From assembly GCA_019873625.1 (NCBI GenBank), contig JAIOAW010000003.1, positions 1 through 39,674 on the forward strand: a DNA stretch of 39,674 bases, written 5' to 3'. The notes under the pieces are model-generated. The model was not told the origin of the DNA. It was given only the letters and a program-made list of their open reading frames with translations, and did not search any database. A program made the position numbers and the translations under genes. This document shows positions 31,922 to 39,656 of the stretch, piece by piece (within the stretch, counting starts at the first letter, position 1; each line of letters opens with the position of its first letter). Source of the stretch: Chloroflexota bacterium (lineage in GTDB: Bacteria > Chloroflexota > Anaerolineae > UBA1429).

Positions 31922-33355
31922 ATGGCTACGAATGGGATTTCGCGTCGTCAATTCTTGACTGGCGTTGCTGCAGCGATGGCGGGTATGGCCTTGGCCGCCT
32001 GCGCGCCCAAGGCGACGCCCACACCCGCGGCCAAGCCCGCTCAGCAGCCTACGGCTGCGCCCGCTCAGCCCACAGCGGCACCCACACCCGCGCCCGCCAA
32101 GAAGGAGCAGGTTACCCTGCGGTATATGTGCCGCTTCGGGGCGGACTACCTGCCCGGCGTCGTCAAAAACCTGGATGAGGATTTCACCGCAGCCCGCTTC
32201 CCGCACATCAAGGTGCAAGTCGAGCCGGCGCCCGACGGCTGGGTGGAAAAACTCCTAGCCCAGATGGTGGCTGGGACGGCGGTGGACGTCTTCGAGGCCT
32301 GGGGCAATATCTTTTACAACTGGACGGAGCGCGACCTCCTCTTGGACCTCCAGCCCTATGTGGATGCCAAGATGACGGATGCCGAAATCTCCGATTATAC
32401 GGAGTTTCAATGGCAGGGCCTCTTTATGAGGGGCAAACGCATCGGCATGCCCAAATACATCAATATTATGACCCTGACCATCAACAAGGATATGTTCGAC
32501 AAGTACGGCGTGGACTATCCGCCGGAGAACGGCGAATGGAACCACGACGACTACACGAACCTGCTGGCCACGCTCACGGAGAAGGCCCGCTCGAAGGGCG
32601 ACAAGAACGTGTGGGCGGGGTGGCTGCCGGCTTGGTCTTGGGACCGCTTCTGGAACCACATCCATATGTTTGAGGGCAAGATTGTGGACCAGAAGTATGG
32701 CAAAGTCTGTATGATGGACCAGCCGGAGGCGCAGGCGGCGCTAAAGTGGATGTACGATATGGAGTGGACGTGGAACTATCATGCGCAGCCGGCGCAGGTA
32801 GAGAACAAGTGGCCTGGGGATACGATAGCGGCGGGGCTGGTGATGACGGCGGAGGATGGGACGTATCCGATCAGCCGGAACAAGTTGTTCCGGTTGGAGA
32901 AGGGGATTCGTTGGGATATGCGGCATGTGCCGAAGGGGCCGACGGGGAAGCGGAGCGTCTTGGGTACGACGGACGCCTATTCCGTAACCAAGCAGACCAA
33001 ACACCCCGATGAATCCTGGGAACTGGTCCACTTTATGTCCGGCCCCGTCCACCAGGAGAAGGTCATCGTAGGCGTGGGCGGCATCATCCCCGTGCTCAAG
33101 TCGCTCATCAAGCGGTTCATCCAGATGGTACGTGAGATCGAACCCACCTTGAACGATGTGCGGCTGGAGACGATTGACGAGATCCTGACCTGGGGCTATG
33201 CCGAGGATACGCCGTGGTTCTGCAACCAGGTGGCGGCGACGGACATCATCATCCCGGCCTTGCAGAAGGTGTTCACGGACGGCAGCGCCGACCACACCTA
33301 CTTTATCGAGATCGCCAAGCAGGTCACGGAGAGCCAAAAGGATTGCAAAGCCTAA
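31922..33355 (+). CDS. ABC sugar-type substrate-binding lipoprotein, paralogue 1
   Basis: A 477-residue family-1 extracellular solute-binding protein. It begins with a twin-arginine-like lipoprotein signal (SRRQFLTGVAAAMAGMALAAC), lipobox Cys, then an Ala/Pro/Thr linker of about 35 residues and the periplasmic-binding-protein-like domain. Cys residues in the C-terminal region (CNQVAA, SQKDCKA) are conserved in the paralogue. The ligand is likely an oligosaccharide or sugar derivative, but no specific substrate can be read. AAGGAGGAGG lies just before the ATG. The gene ends at its own strong terminator, so its transcript is separate from that of the next paralogue. Confidence 0.9.
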   Translation: MATNGISRRQFLTGVAAAMAGMALAACAPKATPTPAAKPAQQPTAAPAQPTAAPTPAPAKKEQVTLRYMCRFGADYLPGVVKNLDEDFTAARFPHIKVQVEPAPDGWVEKLLAQMVAGTAVDVFEAWGNIFYNWTERDLLLDLQPYVDAKMTDAEISDYTEFQWQGLFMRGKRIGMPKYINIMTLTINKDMFDKYGVDYPPENGEWNHDDYTNLLATLTEKARSKGDKNVWAGWLPAWSWDRFWNHIHMFEGKIVDQKYGKVCMMDQPEAQAALKWMYDMEWTWNYHAQPAQVENKWPGDTIAAGLVMTAEDGTYPISRNKLFRLEKGIRWDMRHVPKGPTGKRSVLGTTDAYSVTKQTKHPDESWELVHFMSGPVHQEKVIVGVGGIIPVLKSLIKRFIQMVREIEPTLNDVRLETIDEILTWGYAEDTPWFCNQVAATDIIIPALQKVFTDGSADHTYFIEIAKQVTESQKDCKA

Positions 33356-33391
33356 CGAGGCTTGCCGAGCGATCCTTCAACCGAGATTGAT

Positions 33392-33424
33392 AGCCATGGG
33401 CCTTCGCCCATGGCTTTTTCTTTT
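33392..33424 (+). terminator. intrinsic terminator after the first binding-protein gene
   Basis: A perfect 10-bp stem (AGCCATGGGC / GCCCATGGCT) with loop CTTC, followed by TTTTTCTTTT. It is nested inside longer complementary arms GATCCTTC/GAAGGATC and CTTGCCGA/TCGGCAAG (about 33362-33446), so the RNA can form one long stem. Confidence 0.93.
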
Positions 33425-33454
33425 CGAAGGATCCTTCGGCAAGGCTTGCCAAGA

Positions 33455-33468
33455 CGTGAACGTTCACG
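33455..33468 (+). promoter_or_regulatory. palindromic operator, LacI-type candidate
   Basis: CGTGAACGTTCACG is a perfect 14-bp palindrome with a central CG, the layout of LacI/GalR-family operators. It lies 11 bp upstream of the -35 of the second binding-protein gene. No such regulator gene is in the window. Confidence 0.6.
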
Positions 33469-33479
33469 CGAAAAAGGGC

Positions 33480-33508
33480 TTGACATTTTGGAGAAAGATG
33501 GTTATACT
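33480..33508 (+). promoter_or_regulatory. promoter of the second binding-protein gene
   Basis: A perfect TTGACA, 17-bp spacer and TATACT (five of six), about 420 nt before the ATG at 33935. Confidence 0.8.
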
Positions 33509-33934
33509 AGAGGTGCTTTACAAGGGTGCGTAAGCCATAGGCCATACCCATATCGAAAATCCTCTTAGCGCTTTTCGTATCCGCCAAGCCCTTCATCGCC
33601 GGAAAGGGAGCATAGGAGAGTCGAGATGCGAGGCAGCATCGGCTCTCGGGGCGTTCGATGCGACACTCAGTGCCGCTGGTTCGGCCCGAACGGCGGGCGT
33701 TCTCCTCTGCATCTTCGCCAAACCGCCTTCCATTTTGCGCGCCTCCTGATCCCCTTGCGTTTGCCCTTTGATGTGTGGTATGATCCTTCTCGTTCCCCAA
33801 GTGGTATCGCGTCTGTGCGGTGTGCGACCGTGGGCAGATTCGTGAGAAAGGGGGTGAGGCCTATCGCGCATTCTTAATGTCTCCGCGGTGTGGTGTCGAG
33901 TGTACGCGTTTCACAGTTCCTGAGGAGGAGTATC
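33509..33934 (+). promoter_or_regulatory. long 5' leader of the second binding-protein gene
   Basis: About 420 nt with no supported gene. It contains a nested hairpin GAGAG(GATGC/GCATC)CTCTC at about 33612-33643, a GTTCGG/CCGAAC hairpin near 33680, a possible secondary promoter (TTGCGT, 18 bp, TATGAT, 33755-33784) and the shared SD-like element at 33847. Overall sequence is unlike the first leader apart from the final 90 nt. Confidence 0.5.
33847..33877 (+). promoter_or_regulatory. shared leader element with 7-codon mini-ORF (copy 2)
   Basis: AAAGGGGGTGAGGCCTATCG, 88 nt before the ATG of the second binding-protein gene. The GTG at 33854 opens a seven-codon frame (MRPIAHS) ending in TAA at 33877, the same length as in copy 1. 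Confidence 0.5.
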
Positions 33935-35356
33935 ATGTTTTCTGACAAATTGTCGCGTCGTCATTTCCTTTCTGGCGTTGCCGTGGCCGCCGCAGGGATG
34001 GCCCTTGCCGCCTGCGCGCCCAAGGCGACGCCCACACCCGCGGCCAAGCCCGCTCAGCAGCCCACGGCTGCCCCGGCCCAGCCGACCGCTGCCCCCGCCA
34101 AGAAGGAGCAGGTTACCCTGCGGTATATGTGCCGTTCAGGTGCTGATTACCTGCCCGGCGTCATCAAGAACATTGATGAAGATTTCACCGCGGCCCAGTT
34201 CCCACACATCAAAGTGAACGTCGAGCCGGCGCCCGACGGCTGGGTGGAGAAACTCCTGGCCCAGATGGTGGCTGGGACGGCGGTGGACGTCTTCGAGGCC
34301 TGGGGCAACATCTTTTACAACTGGACGGAGCGCGATCTCCTCTTGGACCTCCAACCCTATGTGGATGCCAAGATGACGGACGCCGAAATCTCCGACTACA
34401 ACGAGTTCCAGTGGGAAGGCCTCTTTATGAAGGGCAAGCGCATCGGCATGCCCAAGTACATCAACCTGATGACCCTGACCATCAACAAAGATATGTTCGA
34501 CAAGTACGGCGTGGACTATCCGCCGGAGAACGGCGAATGGAACCACGACGACTATACGAACCTGCTGGCCACGCTCACGGAGAAGGCCCGCTCGAAGGGC
34601 GACAAGAACGTGTGGGCGGGGTGGCTGCCGGGCTGGTCTTGGGACCGCTTCTGGAACCACATCCATATGTTTGAGGGCAAGATTGTGGACCAGAAGTACG
34701 GCAAAGTCTGTATGATGGACCAGCCGGAGGCGCAGGCGGCGCTGAAGTGGATGTACGATATGGAGTGGACGTGGAACTATCATGCGCAGCCGGCGCAGGT
34801 AGAGAACAAGTGGCCTGGGGATACGATAGCGGCGGGGCTGGTGATGACGGCGGAGGATGGGACGTATCCGATCAGCCGGAACAAGTTGTTCCGGTTGGAG
34901 AAGGGGATTCGTTGGGATATGCGGCATGTGCCGAAGGGGCCGACGGGGAAGCGGAGCGTCTTGGGTACGACGGATGCCTTCTCTGGCACCAAGCAGACCA
35001 AGCACCCCGACGAGACCTGGGAACTTTTGCACTTCCTCTCTGGGCCGATTCACCAGGAGAAGGTGATCGTCAAGAACAACGGCATCATCCCCGTGCTCAA
35101 GTCGCTCATCAAGAAGTTCATCCAGATTGTGCGCGAGGTCGAGCCGACACTTCAGGATGTGCGGCTGGAGACGATTGACGAGATCCTGGCCTGGGGTTAT
35201 GCCGAGGATACGCCGTGGTTCTGCAACCAGGTGGCGGCGACGGACATCATCAACCCGGCCTTGCAGAAGGTGTTCACGGATGGTGGTGCCGACCACACCT
35301 ACTTCATCGAGATCGCCAAGCAGGTCACGGAGAGCCAGAAGGATTGCACGGCCTAA
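33935..35356 (+). CDS. ABC sugar-type substrate-binding lipoprotein, paralogue 2
   Basis: A 473-residue paralogue of the preceding gene, differing mainly in the signal peptide (MFSDKLSRRHFLSGVAVA), a linker shorter by a few residues, and the last 120 residues. The twin-arginine motif, lipobox (LAAC) and binding domain are kept. Positions 34745-34974 are identical to 32744-32973 in the first copy, while flanking regions differ at synonymous sites. The start is ATG 33935 with GAGGAGGAG upstream; a frame open from 33890 is not used. It is followed within about 90 bp by two permease genes, so it is the copy physically joined to a transporter. Confidence 0.92.
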   Translation: MFSDKLSRRHFLSGVAVAAAGMALAACAPKATPTPAAKPAQQPTAAPAQPTAAPAKKEQVTLRYMCRSGADYLPGVIKNIDEDFTAAQFPHIKVNVEPAPDGWVEKLLAQMVAGTAVDVFEAWGNIFYNWTERDLLLDLQPYVDAKMTDAEISDYNEFQWEGLFMKGKRIGMPKYINLMTLTINKDMFDKYGVDYPPENGEWNHDDYTNLLATLTEKARSKGDKNVWAGWLPGWSWDRFWNHIHMFEGKIVDQKYGKVCMMDQPEAQAALKWMYDMEWTWNYHAQPAQVENKWPGDTIAAGLVMTAEDGTYPISRNKLFRLEKGIRWDMRHVPKGPTGKRSVLGTTDAFSGTKQTKHPDETWELLHFLSGPIHQEKVIVKNNGIIPVLKSLIKKFIQIVREVEPTLQDVRLETIDEILAWGYAEDTPWFCNQVAATDIINPALQKVFTDGGADHTYFIEIAKQVTESQKDCTA

Positions 35357-35373
35357 CAAGGCCGTTCTTGTGC

Positions 35374-35404
35374 GGTGGTGCAGGGCGCCCAGCCCTGCAC
35401 CACC
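35374..35404 (+). repeat. intercistronic 13-bp hairpin after the second binding-protein gene
   Basis: GGTGGTGCAGGGC pairs perfectly with GCCCTGCACCACC across a 5-nt loop, with no T-run. It lies between the binding-protein and permease genes. Such hairpins commonly protect the upstream mRNA and raise binding-protein levels over permease levels. Confidence 0.7.
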
Positions 35405-35446
35405 CGCCCTATGATGTATCGCGCTTTTCTGCCAAGGAGGCAGGGT

Positions 35447-36385
35447 ATGACCGAACAGGTGTTGGAAACGCTCCCCAAGCGCTCGCGATTGACGCCTCGC
35501 GCGCGCAATACGATCGCCGGGTATCTCTTTATCCTCCCGTGGCTGGTTCACTTCTTTATGCTCATCTTGGGGGCAATGCTCGCTTCGCTCGTCATCAGTT
35601 TCACCAAGACGGACCTCCTGACGGGCTTTAAGTGGGTGGGCCTCCAGAATTACCGCGATCTCTTTAAGGATCCCCTGTTTATCAAGAGTCTGCGCGTTAC
35701 AGCAATTTATACGTTTACTGTGGTGCCTTTAGGTGTGTGTGTAGCGCTTTCTATCGCCCTTCTTCTTAACCAAAAGGTTGCCTTCCTGGGCTTTTGGCGG
35801 CTTATTTACTATCTCCCCTCCGTCGTCTCGGGGGTGGCCGTGGCGGTGCTTTGGACTTGGGTGCTCAACCCGCGTTTTGGCCTTTTGAACGTGGGGTTGA
35901 TGCGCCTGGGCATCCCGCAAGATAGCCTGCCCCGCTGGATTTATTCGGAGAAATGGGCGGTGCCCAGTTTCGTCTTGATGGGTTTGTGGGGCGCCGGTGG
36001 GGCTATGCTCTTGTATTTGGCGGGGTTACAGGGCATCCCAACCCATCTCTATGAGGCGGCGATGATTGACGGGGCCAACGCCTGGCAAAAGTTCTGGCAT
36101 GTAACCATCCCGATGCTCACGCCCACCATCTTTTTCAATATGCTGATGAGCATTATCGGGTCGTTCCAAGTGTTCACCCAGGTCTATGTGATGACGGGCG
36201 GAGGGCCGAACAACGCCTCGTTGACCATCGTGCTCTATTTGTATCAACGGGGGTTCGTGAACTTGCGTTTTGGGTATGCCTCAGCCATCGCTTGGATTTT
36301 GTTCTTTATCATCCTCTTCTTCACGATGCTGGTGATCCGTTCCTCCAGTATGTGGGTTTACTATGAGGGAGAGTTGAAGAAATGA
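35447..36385 (+). CDS. carbohydrate ABC transporter permease 1 (MalF-like)
   Basis: A 312-residue membrane protein with six helices of the MalF/UgpA type. The coupling (EAA) loop reads EAAMIDGANAWQKFWHVTIPMLTP, and the first helix is NTIAGYLFILPWLVHFFML. AAGGAGG at 35434-35440 fixes the ATG at 35447. It overlaps the next permease gene by ATGA. The partner ATPase is not in the window; a shared MsiK/UgpC-type ATPase elsewhere is likely (inference). Confidence 0.93.
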   Translation: MTEQVLETLPKRSRLTPRARNTIAGYLFILPWLVHFFMLILGAMLASLVISFTKTDLLTGFKWVGLQNYRDLFKDPLFIKSLRVTAIYTFTVVPLGVCVALSIALLLNQKVAFLGFWRLIYYLPSVVSGVAVAVLWTWVLNPRFGLLNVGLMRLGIPQDSLPRWIYSEKWAVPSFVLMGLWGAGGAMLLYLAGLQGIPTHLYEAAMIDGANAWQKFWHVTIPMLTPTIFFNMLMSIIGSFQVFTQVYVMTGGGPNNASLTIVLYLYQRGFVNLRFGYASAIAWILFFIILFFTMLVIRSSSMWVYYEGELKK

Positions 36386-37272
36386 CGAGTACAGCGCGTG
36401 TCACGCCGAGACCTCAAGTGCGCGATTGGCCGCTCTTTTGGTCCAAGGTGGGCCGCATCGTCGGCAAGGTGATCTTGTACGCGGTGCTGGCCTTCGGGGC
36501 GTACATCTTTTTCCTGCCCTTTGCCTGGATGGTTACGACCTCGCTCAAGCCGGCGGCATACGCCTATGAAGTGCCCATCCAGTGGTTCCCGAAAAAGATC
36601 ACACTGGACGCCTATTTTTACGGTTGGAAAACCCTGCCCTTCCCGCTCTTTTACCGCAATACAATCATCATCACGGCGGCGAATATCGTGGGGCTGGTGC
36701 TTTCCAGTTCGCTCGTGGCTTTTGCCTTCGCGCGCATTCCCTTTGCCGGGCGAGACGCTTGGTTCCTCATCCTCCTCTCCACGATGATGCTCCCGGCCCA
36801 GGTTACGCTCATCCCCATCTACCTCTTTTGGTCGAAACTCAGGGCCGTGAACACCTTCTGGCCGCTCATCGTGCCGGAATGGCTCACCAACGCGTACAAC
36901 GTCTTTCTCTTGCGGCAGTTCTTTATGACCATCCCCCTCGATTACGACGACGCCGCGCGCATTGACGGGGCGAGTTGGTTCCGCATCTATTCGCAGATCA
37001 TCGTACCGATGTCCAAACCGGCCCTGGGCGTCATCGCCATTCAGGCTTTCGCCTGGAACTGGAACAACTTTTTGGGGCCGCTCATTTACCTGAACGAGAC
37101 GCGCAAGTTCACCATTTCCATCGGCTTGCGGCTCTTCCAGAACCAGCAATCCTCCAAGATGCCCGAGACCATGGCGATGAGCGTGGTGGCGCTTATCCCA
37201 ACGTTGATCGTCTTCTTTATCGCCCAGAGGTACTTTATCCAGGGTATCGTCATCACGGGGGTCAAGGGCTAG
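36382..37272 (+). CDS. carbohydrate ABC transporter permease 2 (MalG-like)
   Basis: A 296-residue permease of the MalG/UgpE type with six helices. Its coupling loop is DDAARIDGASWFRIYSQIIVPMSKP, and the conserved FFLPFAWMVTTSLKP follows the first helix. The start overlaps the previous stop by four bases (ATGA), indicating translational coupling. A terminator follows at 37292, so the two epimerase genes may be expressed by read-through or by their own promoter. Confidence 0.94.
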   Translation: MTSTARVTPRPQVRDWPLFWSKVGRIVGKVILYAVLAFGAYIFFLPFAWMVTTSLKPAAYAYEVPIQWFPKKITLDAYFYGWKTLPFPLFYRNTIIITAANIVGLVLSSSLVAFAFARIPFAGRDAWFLILLSTMMLPAQVTLIPIYLFWSKLRAVNTFWPLIVPEWLTNAYNVFLLRQFFMTIPLDYDDAARIDGASWFRIYSQIIVPMSKPALGVIAIQAFAWNWNNFLGPLIYLNETRKFTISIGLRLFQNQQSSKMPETMAMSVVALIPTLIVFFIAQRYFIQGIVITGVKG

Positions 37273-37291
37273 CGAACCACCCTTTGGAGAG

Positions 37292-37318
37292 AAAGGCGCC
37301 GCTTTCCCGGCGCCTTTT
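37292..37318 (+). terminator. intrinsic terminator after the permease genes
   Basis: A 9-bp stem AAAGGCGCC/GGCGCCTTT with an 8-nt loop and a short T-run (TTTTGTTTG). It lies 32 nt before the start of the first epimerase gene, so it may be partial. Confidence 0.75.
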
Positions 37319-37349
37319 GTTTGCAATGATGCCTTGAAAGGAGAAGGTG

Positions 37350-38252
37350 ATGAAAGTCCTTGTGACGGGTGCCAGTGGGCGCTTTGCCGAGTATATGGTC
37401 AAAGCGCTGCGCGGAGATTATGAGATCGTCCTCTTTGCCAGGCGCCAACCGCCGGAGGATCGTGCGGATTTGCCGTGGATTCAGGGCGACCTCAACAACT
37501 ATGAGGATTGCCTTCGGGCGGTGCAGGGGGTGGATGCCATCCAGCACCTGGGCGCGGTGCCCTGGCCGAGCGATGATCCGCGTTCACGCGAACGCGTGCA
37601 GGCCATGGGCCGCGAACTGCCCCCGTGGGATGCGACGATGCGCACGAACATCATCGGCACATACTATCTGATGCGGGCCGCCGTGGAGGTGGGCGTCAAA
37701 ACCGTGGTGATGACCGGCTCCAACTGCGCCTTTGGGCACTGCGGGCGCGTGCCCGGGCACGAGTTCCCCTTCCGGTATCTGCCCCTCGATGAGGAGCACC
37801 CCTCGGATATCGAATCCTCCTACAGTTACACGAAACTCGTGGGCGAGGAGTTATTGGCCTGGTTCACGCGGGCCTATGGCATCCGCACTTATGTGACGCG
37901 CCCGGCCGGCATTTGCCCGCCGGAACGGCTGGAGAATATGGCGCTCACGGCCAAGCCAGCCGCGGATTGGAGCGCGGGCTTTTGGGGCTATGTGGCGAGC
38001 GAGGATTTGGCGGAGATGCAGCGCCTCCTCATGGAAAAGGCCGAATCTCTGCCGCCGCACGATGTCTACGTGGCCAATGCGCTCGATACGAGCGCCCTCG
38101 AGCCGACGCTCGAACTCATCGAAAAATTCCGGCCGAACTTGCTCCCCTTGGCCGAGGGCAAGTTGAGCGGCCACCAGGCCTTTTTCTCGATGGCCAAGGC
38201 GAAGCGGATGTTGGGTTGGCAGCCCAAGCGCTCTTGGCGCGAGTATCTCTAA
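37350..38252 (+). CDS. NAD-dependent epimerase/dehydratase family protein, paralogue 1
   Basis: A 300-residue extended SDR-fold protein. The nucleotide loop reads VTGASGRFAEYM, GxxGxxA rather than GxxGxxG. The catalytic pair is in SYSYTKLVGEE (YxxxK), and a TGSNCAFGH segment holds the nearby Ser. It resembles sugar-nucleotide epimerases and uronate-dehydrogenase-like oxidoreductases; the substrate is probably the sugar taken up by the linked transporter. AAAGGAG lies before the ATG at 37350; a GTG just upstream is an alternative. Confidence 0.88.
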   Translation: MKVLVTGASGRFAEYMVKALRGDYEIVLFARRQPPEDRADLPWIQGDLNNYEDCLRAVQGVDAIQHLGAVPWPSDDPRSRERVQAMGRELPPWDATMRTNIIGTYYLMRAAVEVGVKTVVMTGSNCAFGHCGRVPGHEFPFRYLPLDEEHPSDIESSYSYTKLVGEELLAWFTRAYGIRTYVTRPAGICPPERLENMALTAKPAADWSAGFWGYVASEDLAEMQRLLMEKAESLPPHDVYVANALDTSALEPTLELIEKFRPNLLPLAEGKLSGHQAFFSMAKAKRMLGWQPKRSWREYL

Positions 38253-38303
38253 CGGGCATCACACGGCCCTTGTGGGCCATTGCGGGATCATAGGAGGTAG
38301 GAT

Positions 38304-39209
38304 ATGACAAAGGTTCTGATTACTGGAGGAAGCGGCCATTTGGCCGAGTTCGTCGTCAAGGCGTTGCGCAAGGATTACGAGATCGTGCTCTTTTCGCGCA
38401 ACCGCCCGCCGGAGGATCGGGCGGATTTGCCGTGGGTCCAGGGCGACCTTCTGAACTATGAGGATTGCCTCAAGGCCGTGCAGGGGGTGGAGGTCATCCA
38501 GCACCTGGGCGCAGTGCCCTGGCCGAGCGATGACCAACCCACGCGGGAGCGCATCGCCGCTATGGGGCGCTCCTTGCCTCCGTGGGATGCGACGATGAAG
38601 ACGAACATCATCGGCACGTACTATTTGATGCGGGCCGCCGTGGAGGCGGGGGTGAAAGTGGTGGTGATGGCCGGCTCCAACTGCGCCTTTGGGCATTGCT
38701 GGCGCGTGCCGGGGCACGAATTCCCCTTTAAGTATCTCCCGCTCGATGAGGAGCACCCCTCGGATGTGGAATCCTCTTACAGTTATACGAAACTGGTGGG
38801 CGAGGAATTGCTGGCCTGGTTCAGCCGGGCCTACGGCATCCGCACGTACGTCACGCGGCCGGCGTGGATCCGCCCGCCGGAGACCTTGGCCGAGCACGCC
38901 CGCACCATGAAGCCCGCCACCGGCTGGAGCGAGAGTTTCTGGGGCTATGTGGCGAGCGAGGATATGGCCGATTTGCACCGCACCTTGCAAGAAAAGGCCG
39001 AATCGCTCCCCGTGCACGATGTGTTCGTGGCCAACGCGCCGGATACGCTCGCGTTGGAGCCGACGCTGGAACTCATTGAGAAATTCCGGCCGCACCTCCT
39101 GCCCCTGGCGCAGGGCAAATTGAGCGGCTATGACCCCTTCTTCTCCACGGCCAAGGCGACGCGCCTGCTGGGCTGGCGGCCCAAGCATTCGTGGAGGGAT
39201 TACCGGTAA
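38304..39209 (+). CDS. NAD-dependent epimerase/dehydratase family protein, paralogue 2
   Basis: A 301-residue tandem paralogue of the preceding gene; most blocks are shared, including HLGAVPWPSDD, PPWDAT and SSYSYTKLVGEELLAWF. The nucleotide loop is ITGGSGHLAEFV, again GxxGxxA. The copies differ mostly in the C-terminal half (WIRPPETLAEHARTMKP against GICPPERLENMALTAKP), which may change substrate specificity. GGAGG precedes the ATG. The gene ends before a strong terminator at 39230. Confidence 0.89.
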   Translation: MTKVLITGGSGHLAEFVVKALRKDYEIVLFSRNRPPEDRADLPWVQGDLLNYEDCLKAVQGVEVIQHLGAVPWPSDDQPTRERIAAMGRSLPPWDATMKTNIIGTYYLMRAAVEAGVKVVVMAGSNCAFGHCWRVPGHEFPFKYLPLDEEHPSDVESSYSYTKLVGEELLAWFSRAYGIRTYVTRPAWIRPPETLAEHARTMKPATGWSESFWGYVASEDMADLHRTLQEKAESLPVHDVFVANAPDTLALEPTLELIEKFRPHLLPLAQGKLSGYDPFFSTAKATRLLGWRPKHSWRDYR

Positions 39210-39229
39210 TTTCAAGTTGGGGGAACGCG

Positions 39230-39260
39230 GGGGCGGCTTACAAAGCCGCCCCTTTCGTTT
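39230..39260 (+). terminator. intrinsic terminator after the second epimerase gene
   Basis: A perfect 10-bp stem (GGGGCGGCTT / AAGCCGCCCC) with a 3-nt loop, then TTTCGTTT. It closes the two-epimerase transcript. Confidence 0.85.
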
Positions 39261-39326
39261 GGCTTGCGCGCACTGATCTCACCTTGTGATTTGAAACGAC
39301 GTGATAAGTTTCCCCTGAAAAACCCC

Positions 39327-39356
39327 TTGACAAAGCAAGAGAATGTTTGTTATAAT
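39327..39356 (+). promoter_or_regulatory. promoter of the third binding-protein gene
   Basis: Perfect TTGACA and TATAAT with an 18-bp spacer, the best promoter in the window, about 300 nt before the partial gene at 39657. Confidence 0.85.
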
Positions 39357-39388
39357 GTACGTGTCCGAAACGTACGAGTTCGAAACGT
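39357..39388 (+). promoter_or_regulatory. operator-like repeats just downstream of the -10
   Basis: GTACGT-7 nt-ACGTAC (39357-39375) is a perfect inverted repeat covering the transcription start, and CCGAAACGT/TCGAAACGT direct repeats start 15 bp apart (39366 and 39381). A repressor bound here would block the promoter. The regulator is not in the window. Confidence 0.55.
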
Positions 39389-39656
39389 TTTTTTCCCCTG
39401 CTTCATCGAAACCTCATCACTCTCCTCAGCAAGGGGTTTCCTCCTCGCGTGCGATGGCGCCGCCGTATGAATCGTATTCCTTTCTTCAATCCCTAGTAGG
39501 CTGATGTGTGTGACTGGAGGCAAGGGCCATTTGAGAAGTGGCCTGCCGATACATAGGGGCCGACGTGTTTTGGGAAAGGAGGTGAGGCCTATCGAGGTGG
39601 TGCCCGATCATCCTCGTATTCGGTCATTGGCATGCGATTCTGAGGAGGGTGAAATA
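39389..39656 (+). promoter_or_regulatory. leader of the third binding-protein gene, with shared element (copy 3)
   Basis: No supported gene. AAAGGAGGTGAGGCCTATCG starts at 39575, 82 nt before the start codon. The GTG at 39582 opens a frame that runs on past the start of the third gene without a stop, so the short peptide of the other two leaders is not conserved here. GAGGAGGG precedes the ATG. Confidence 0.55.

Noticed and set aside
34136-35551. A 471-codon open frame antisense to the second binding-protein gene, and a shorter one antisense to the first
   Set aside because: It mirrors the codon pattern of the real gene in G+C-rich DNA, has Arg/His/Leu-rich content, no ribosome-binding site and no recognisable domain.
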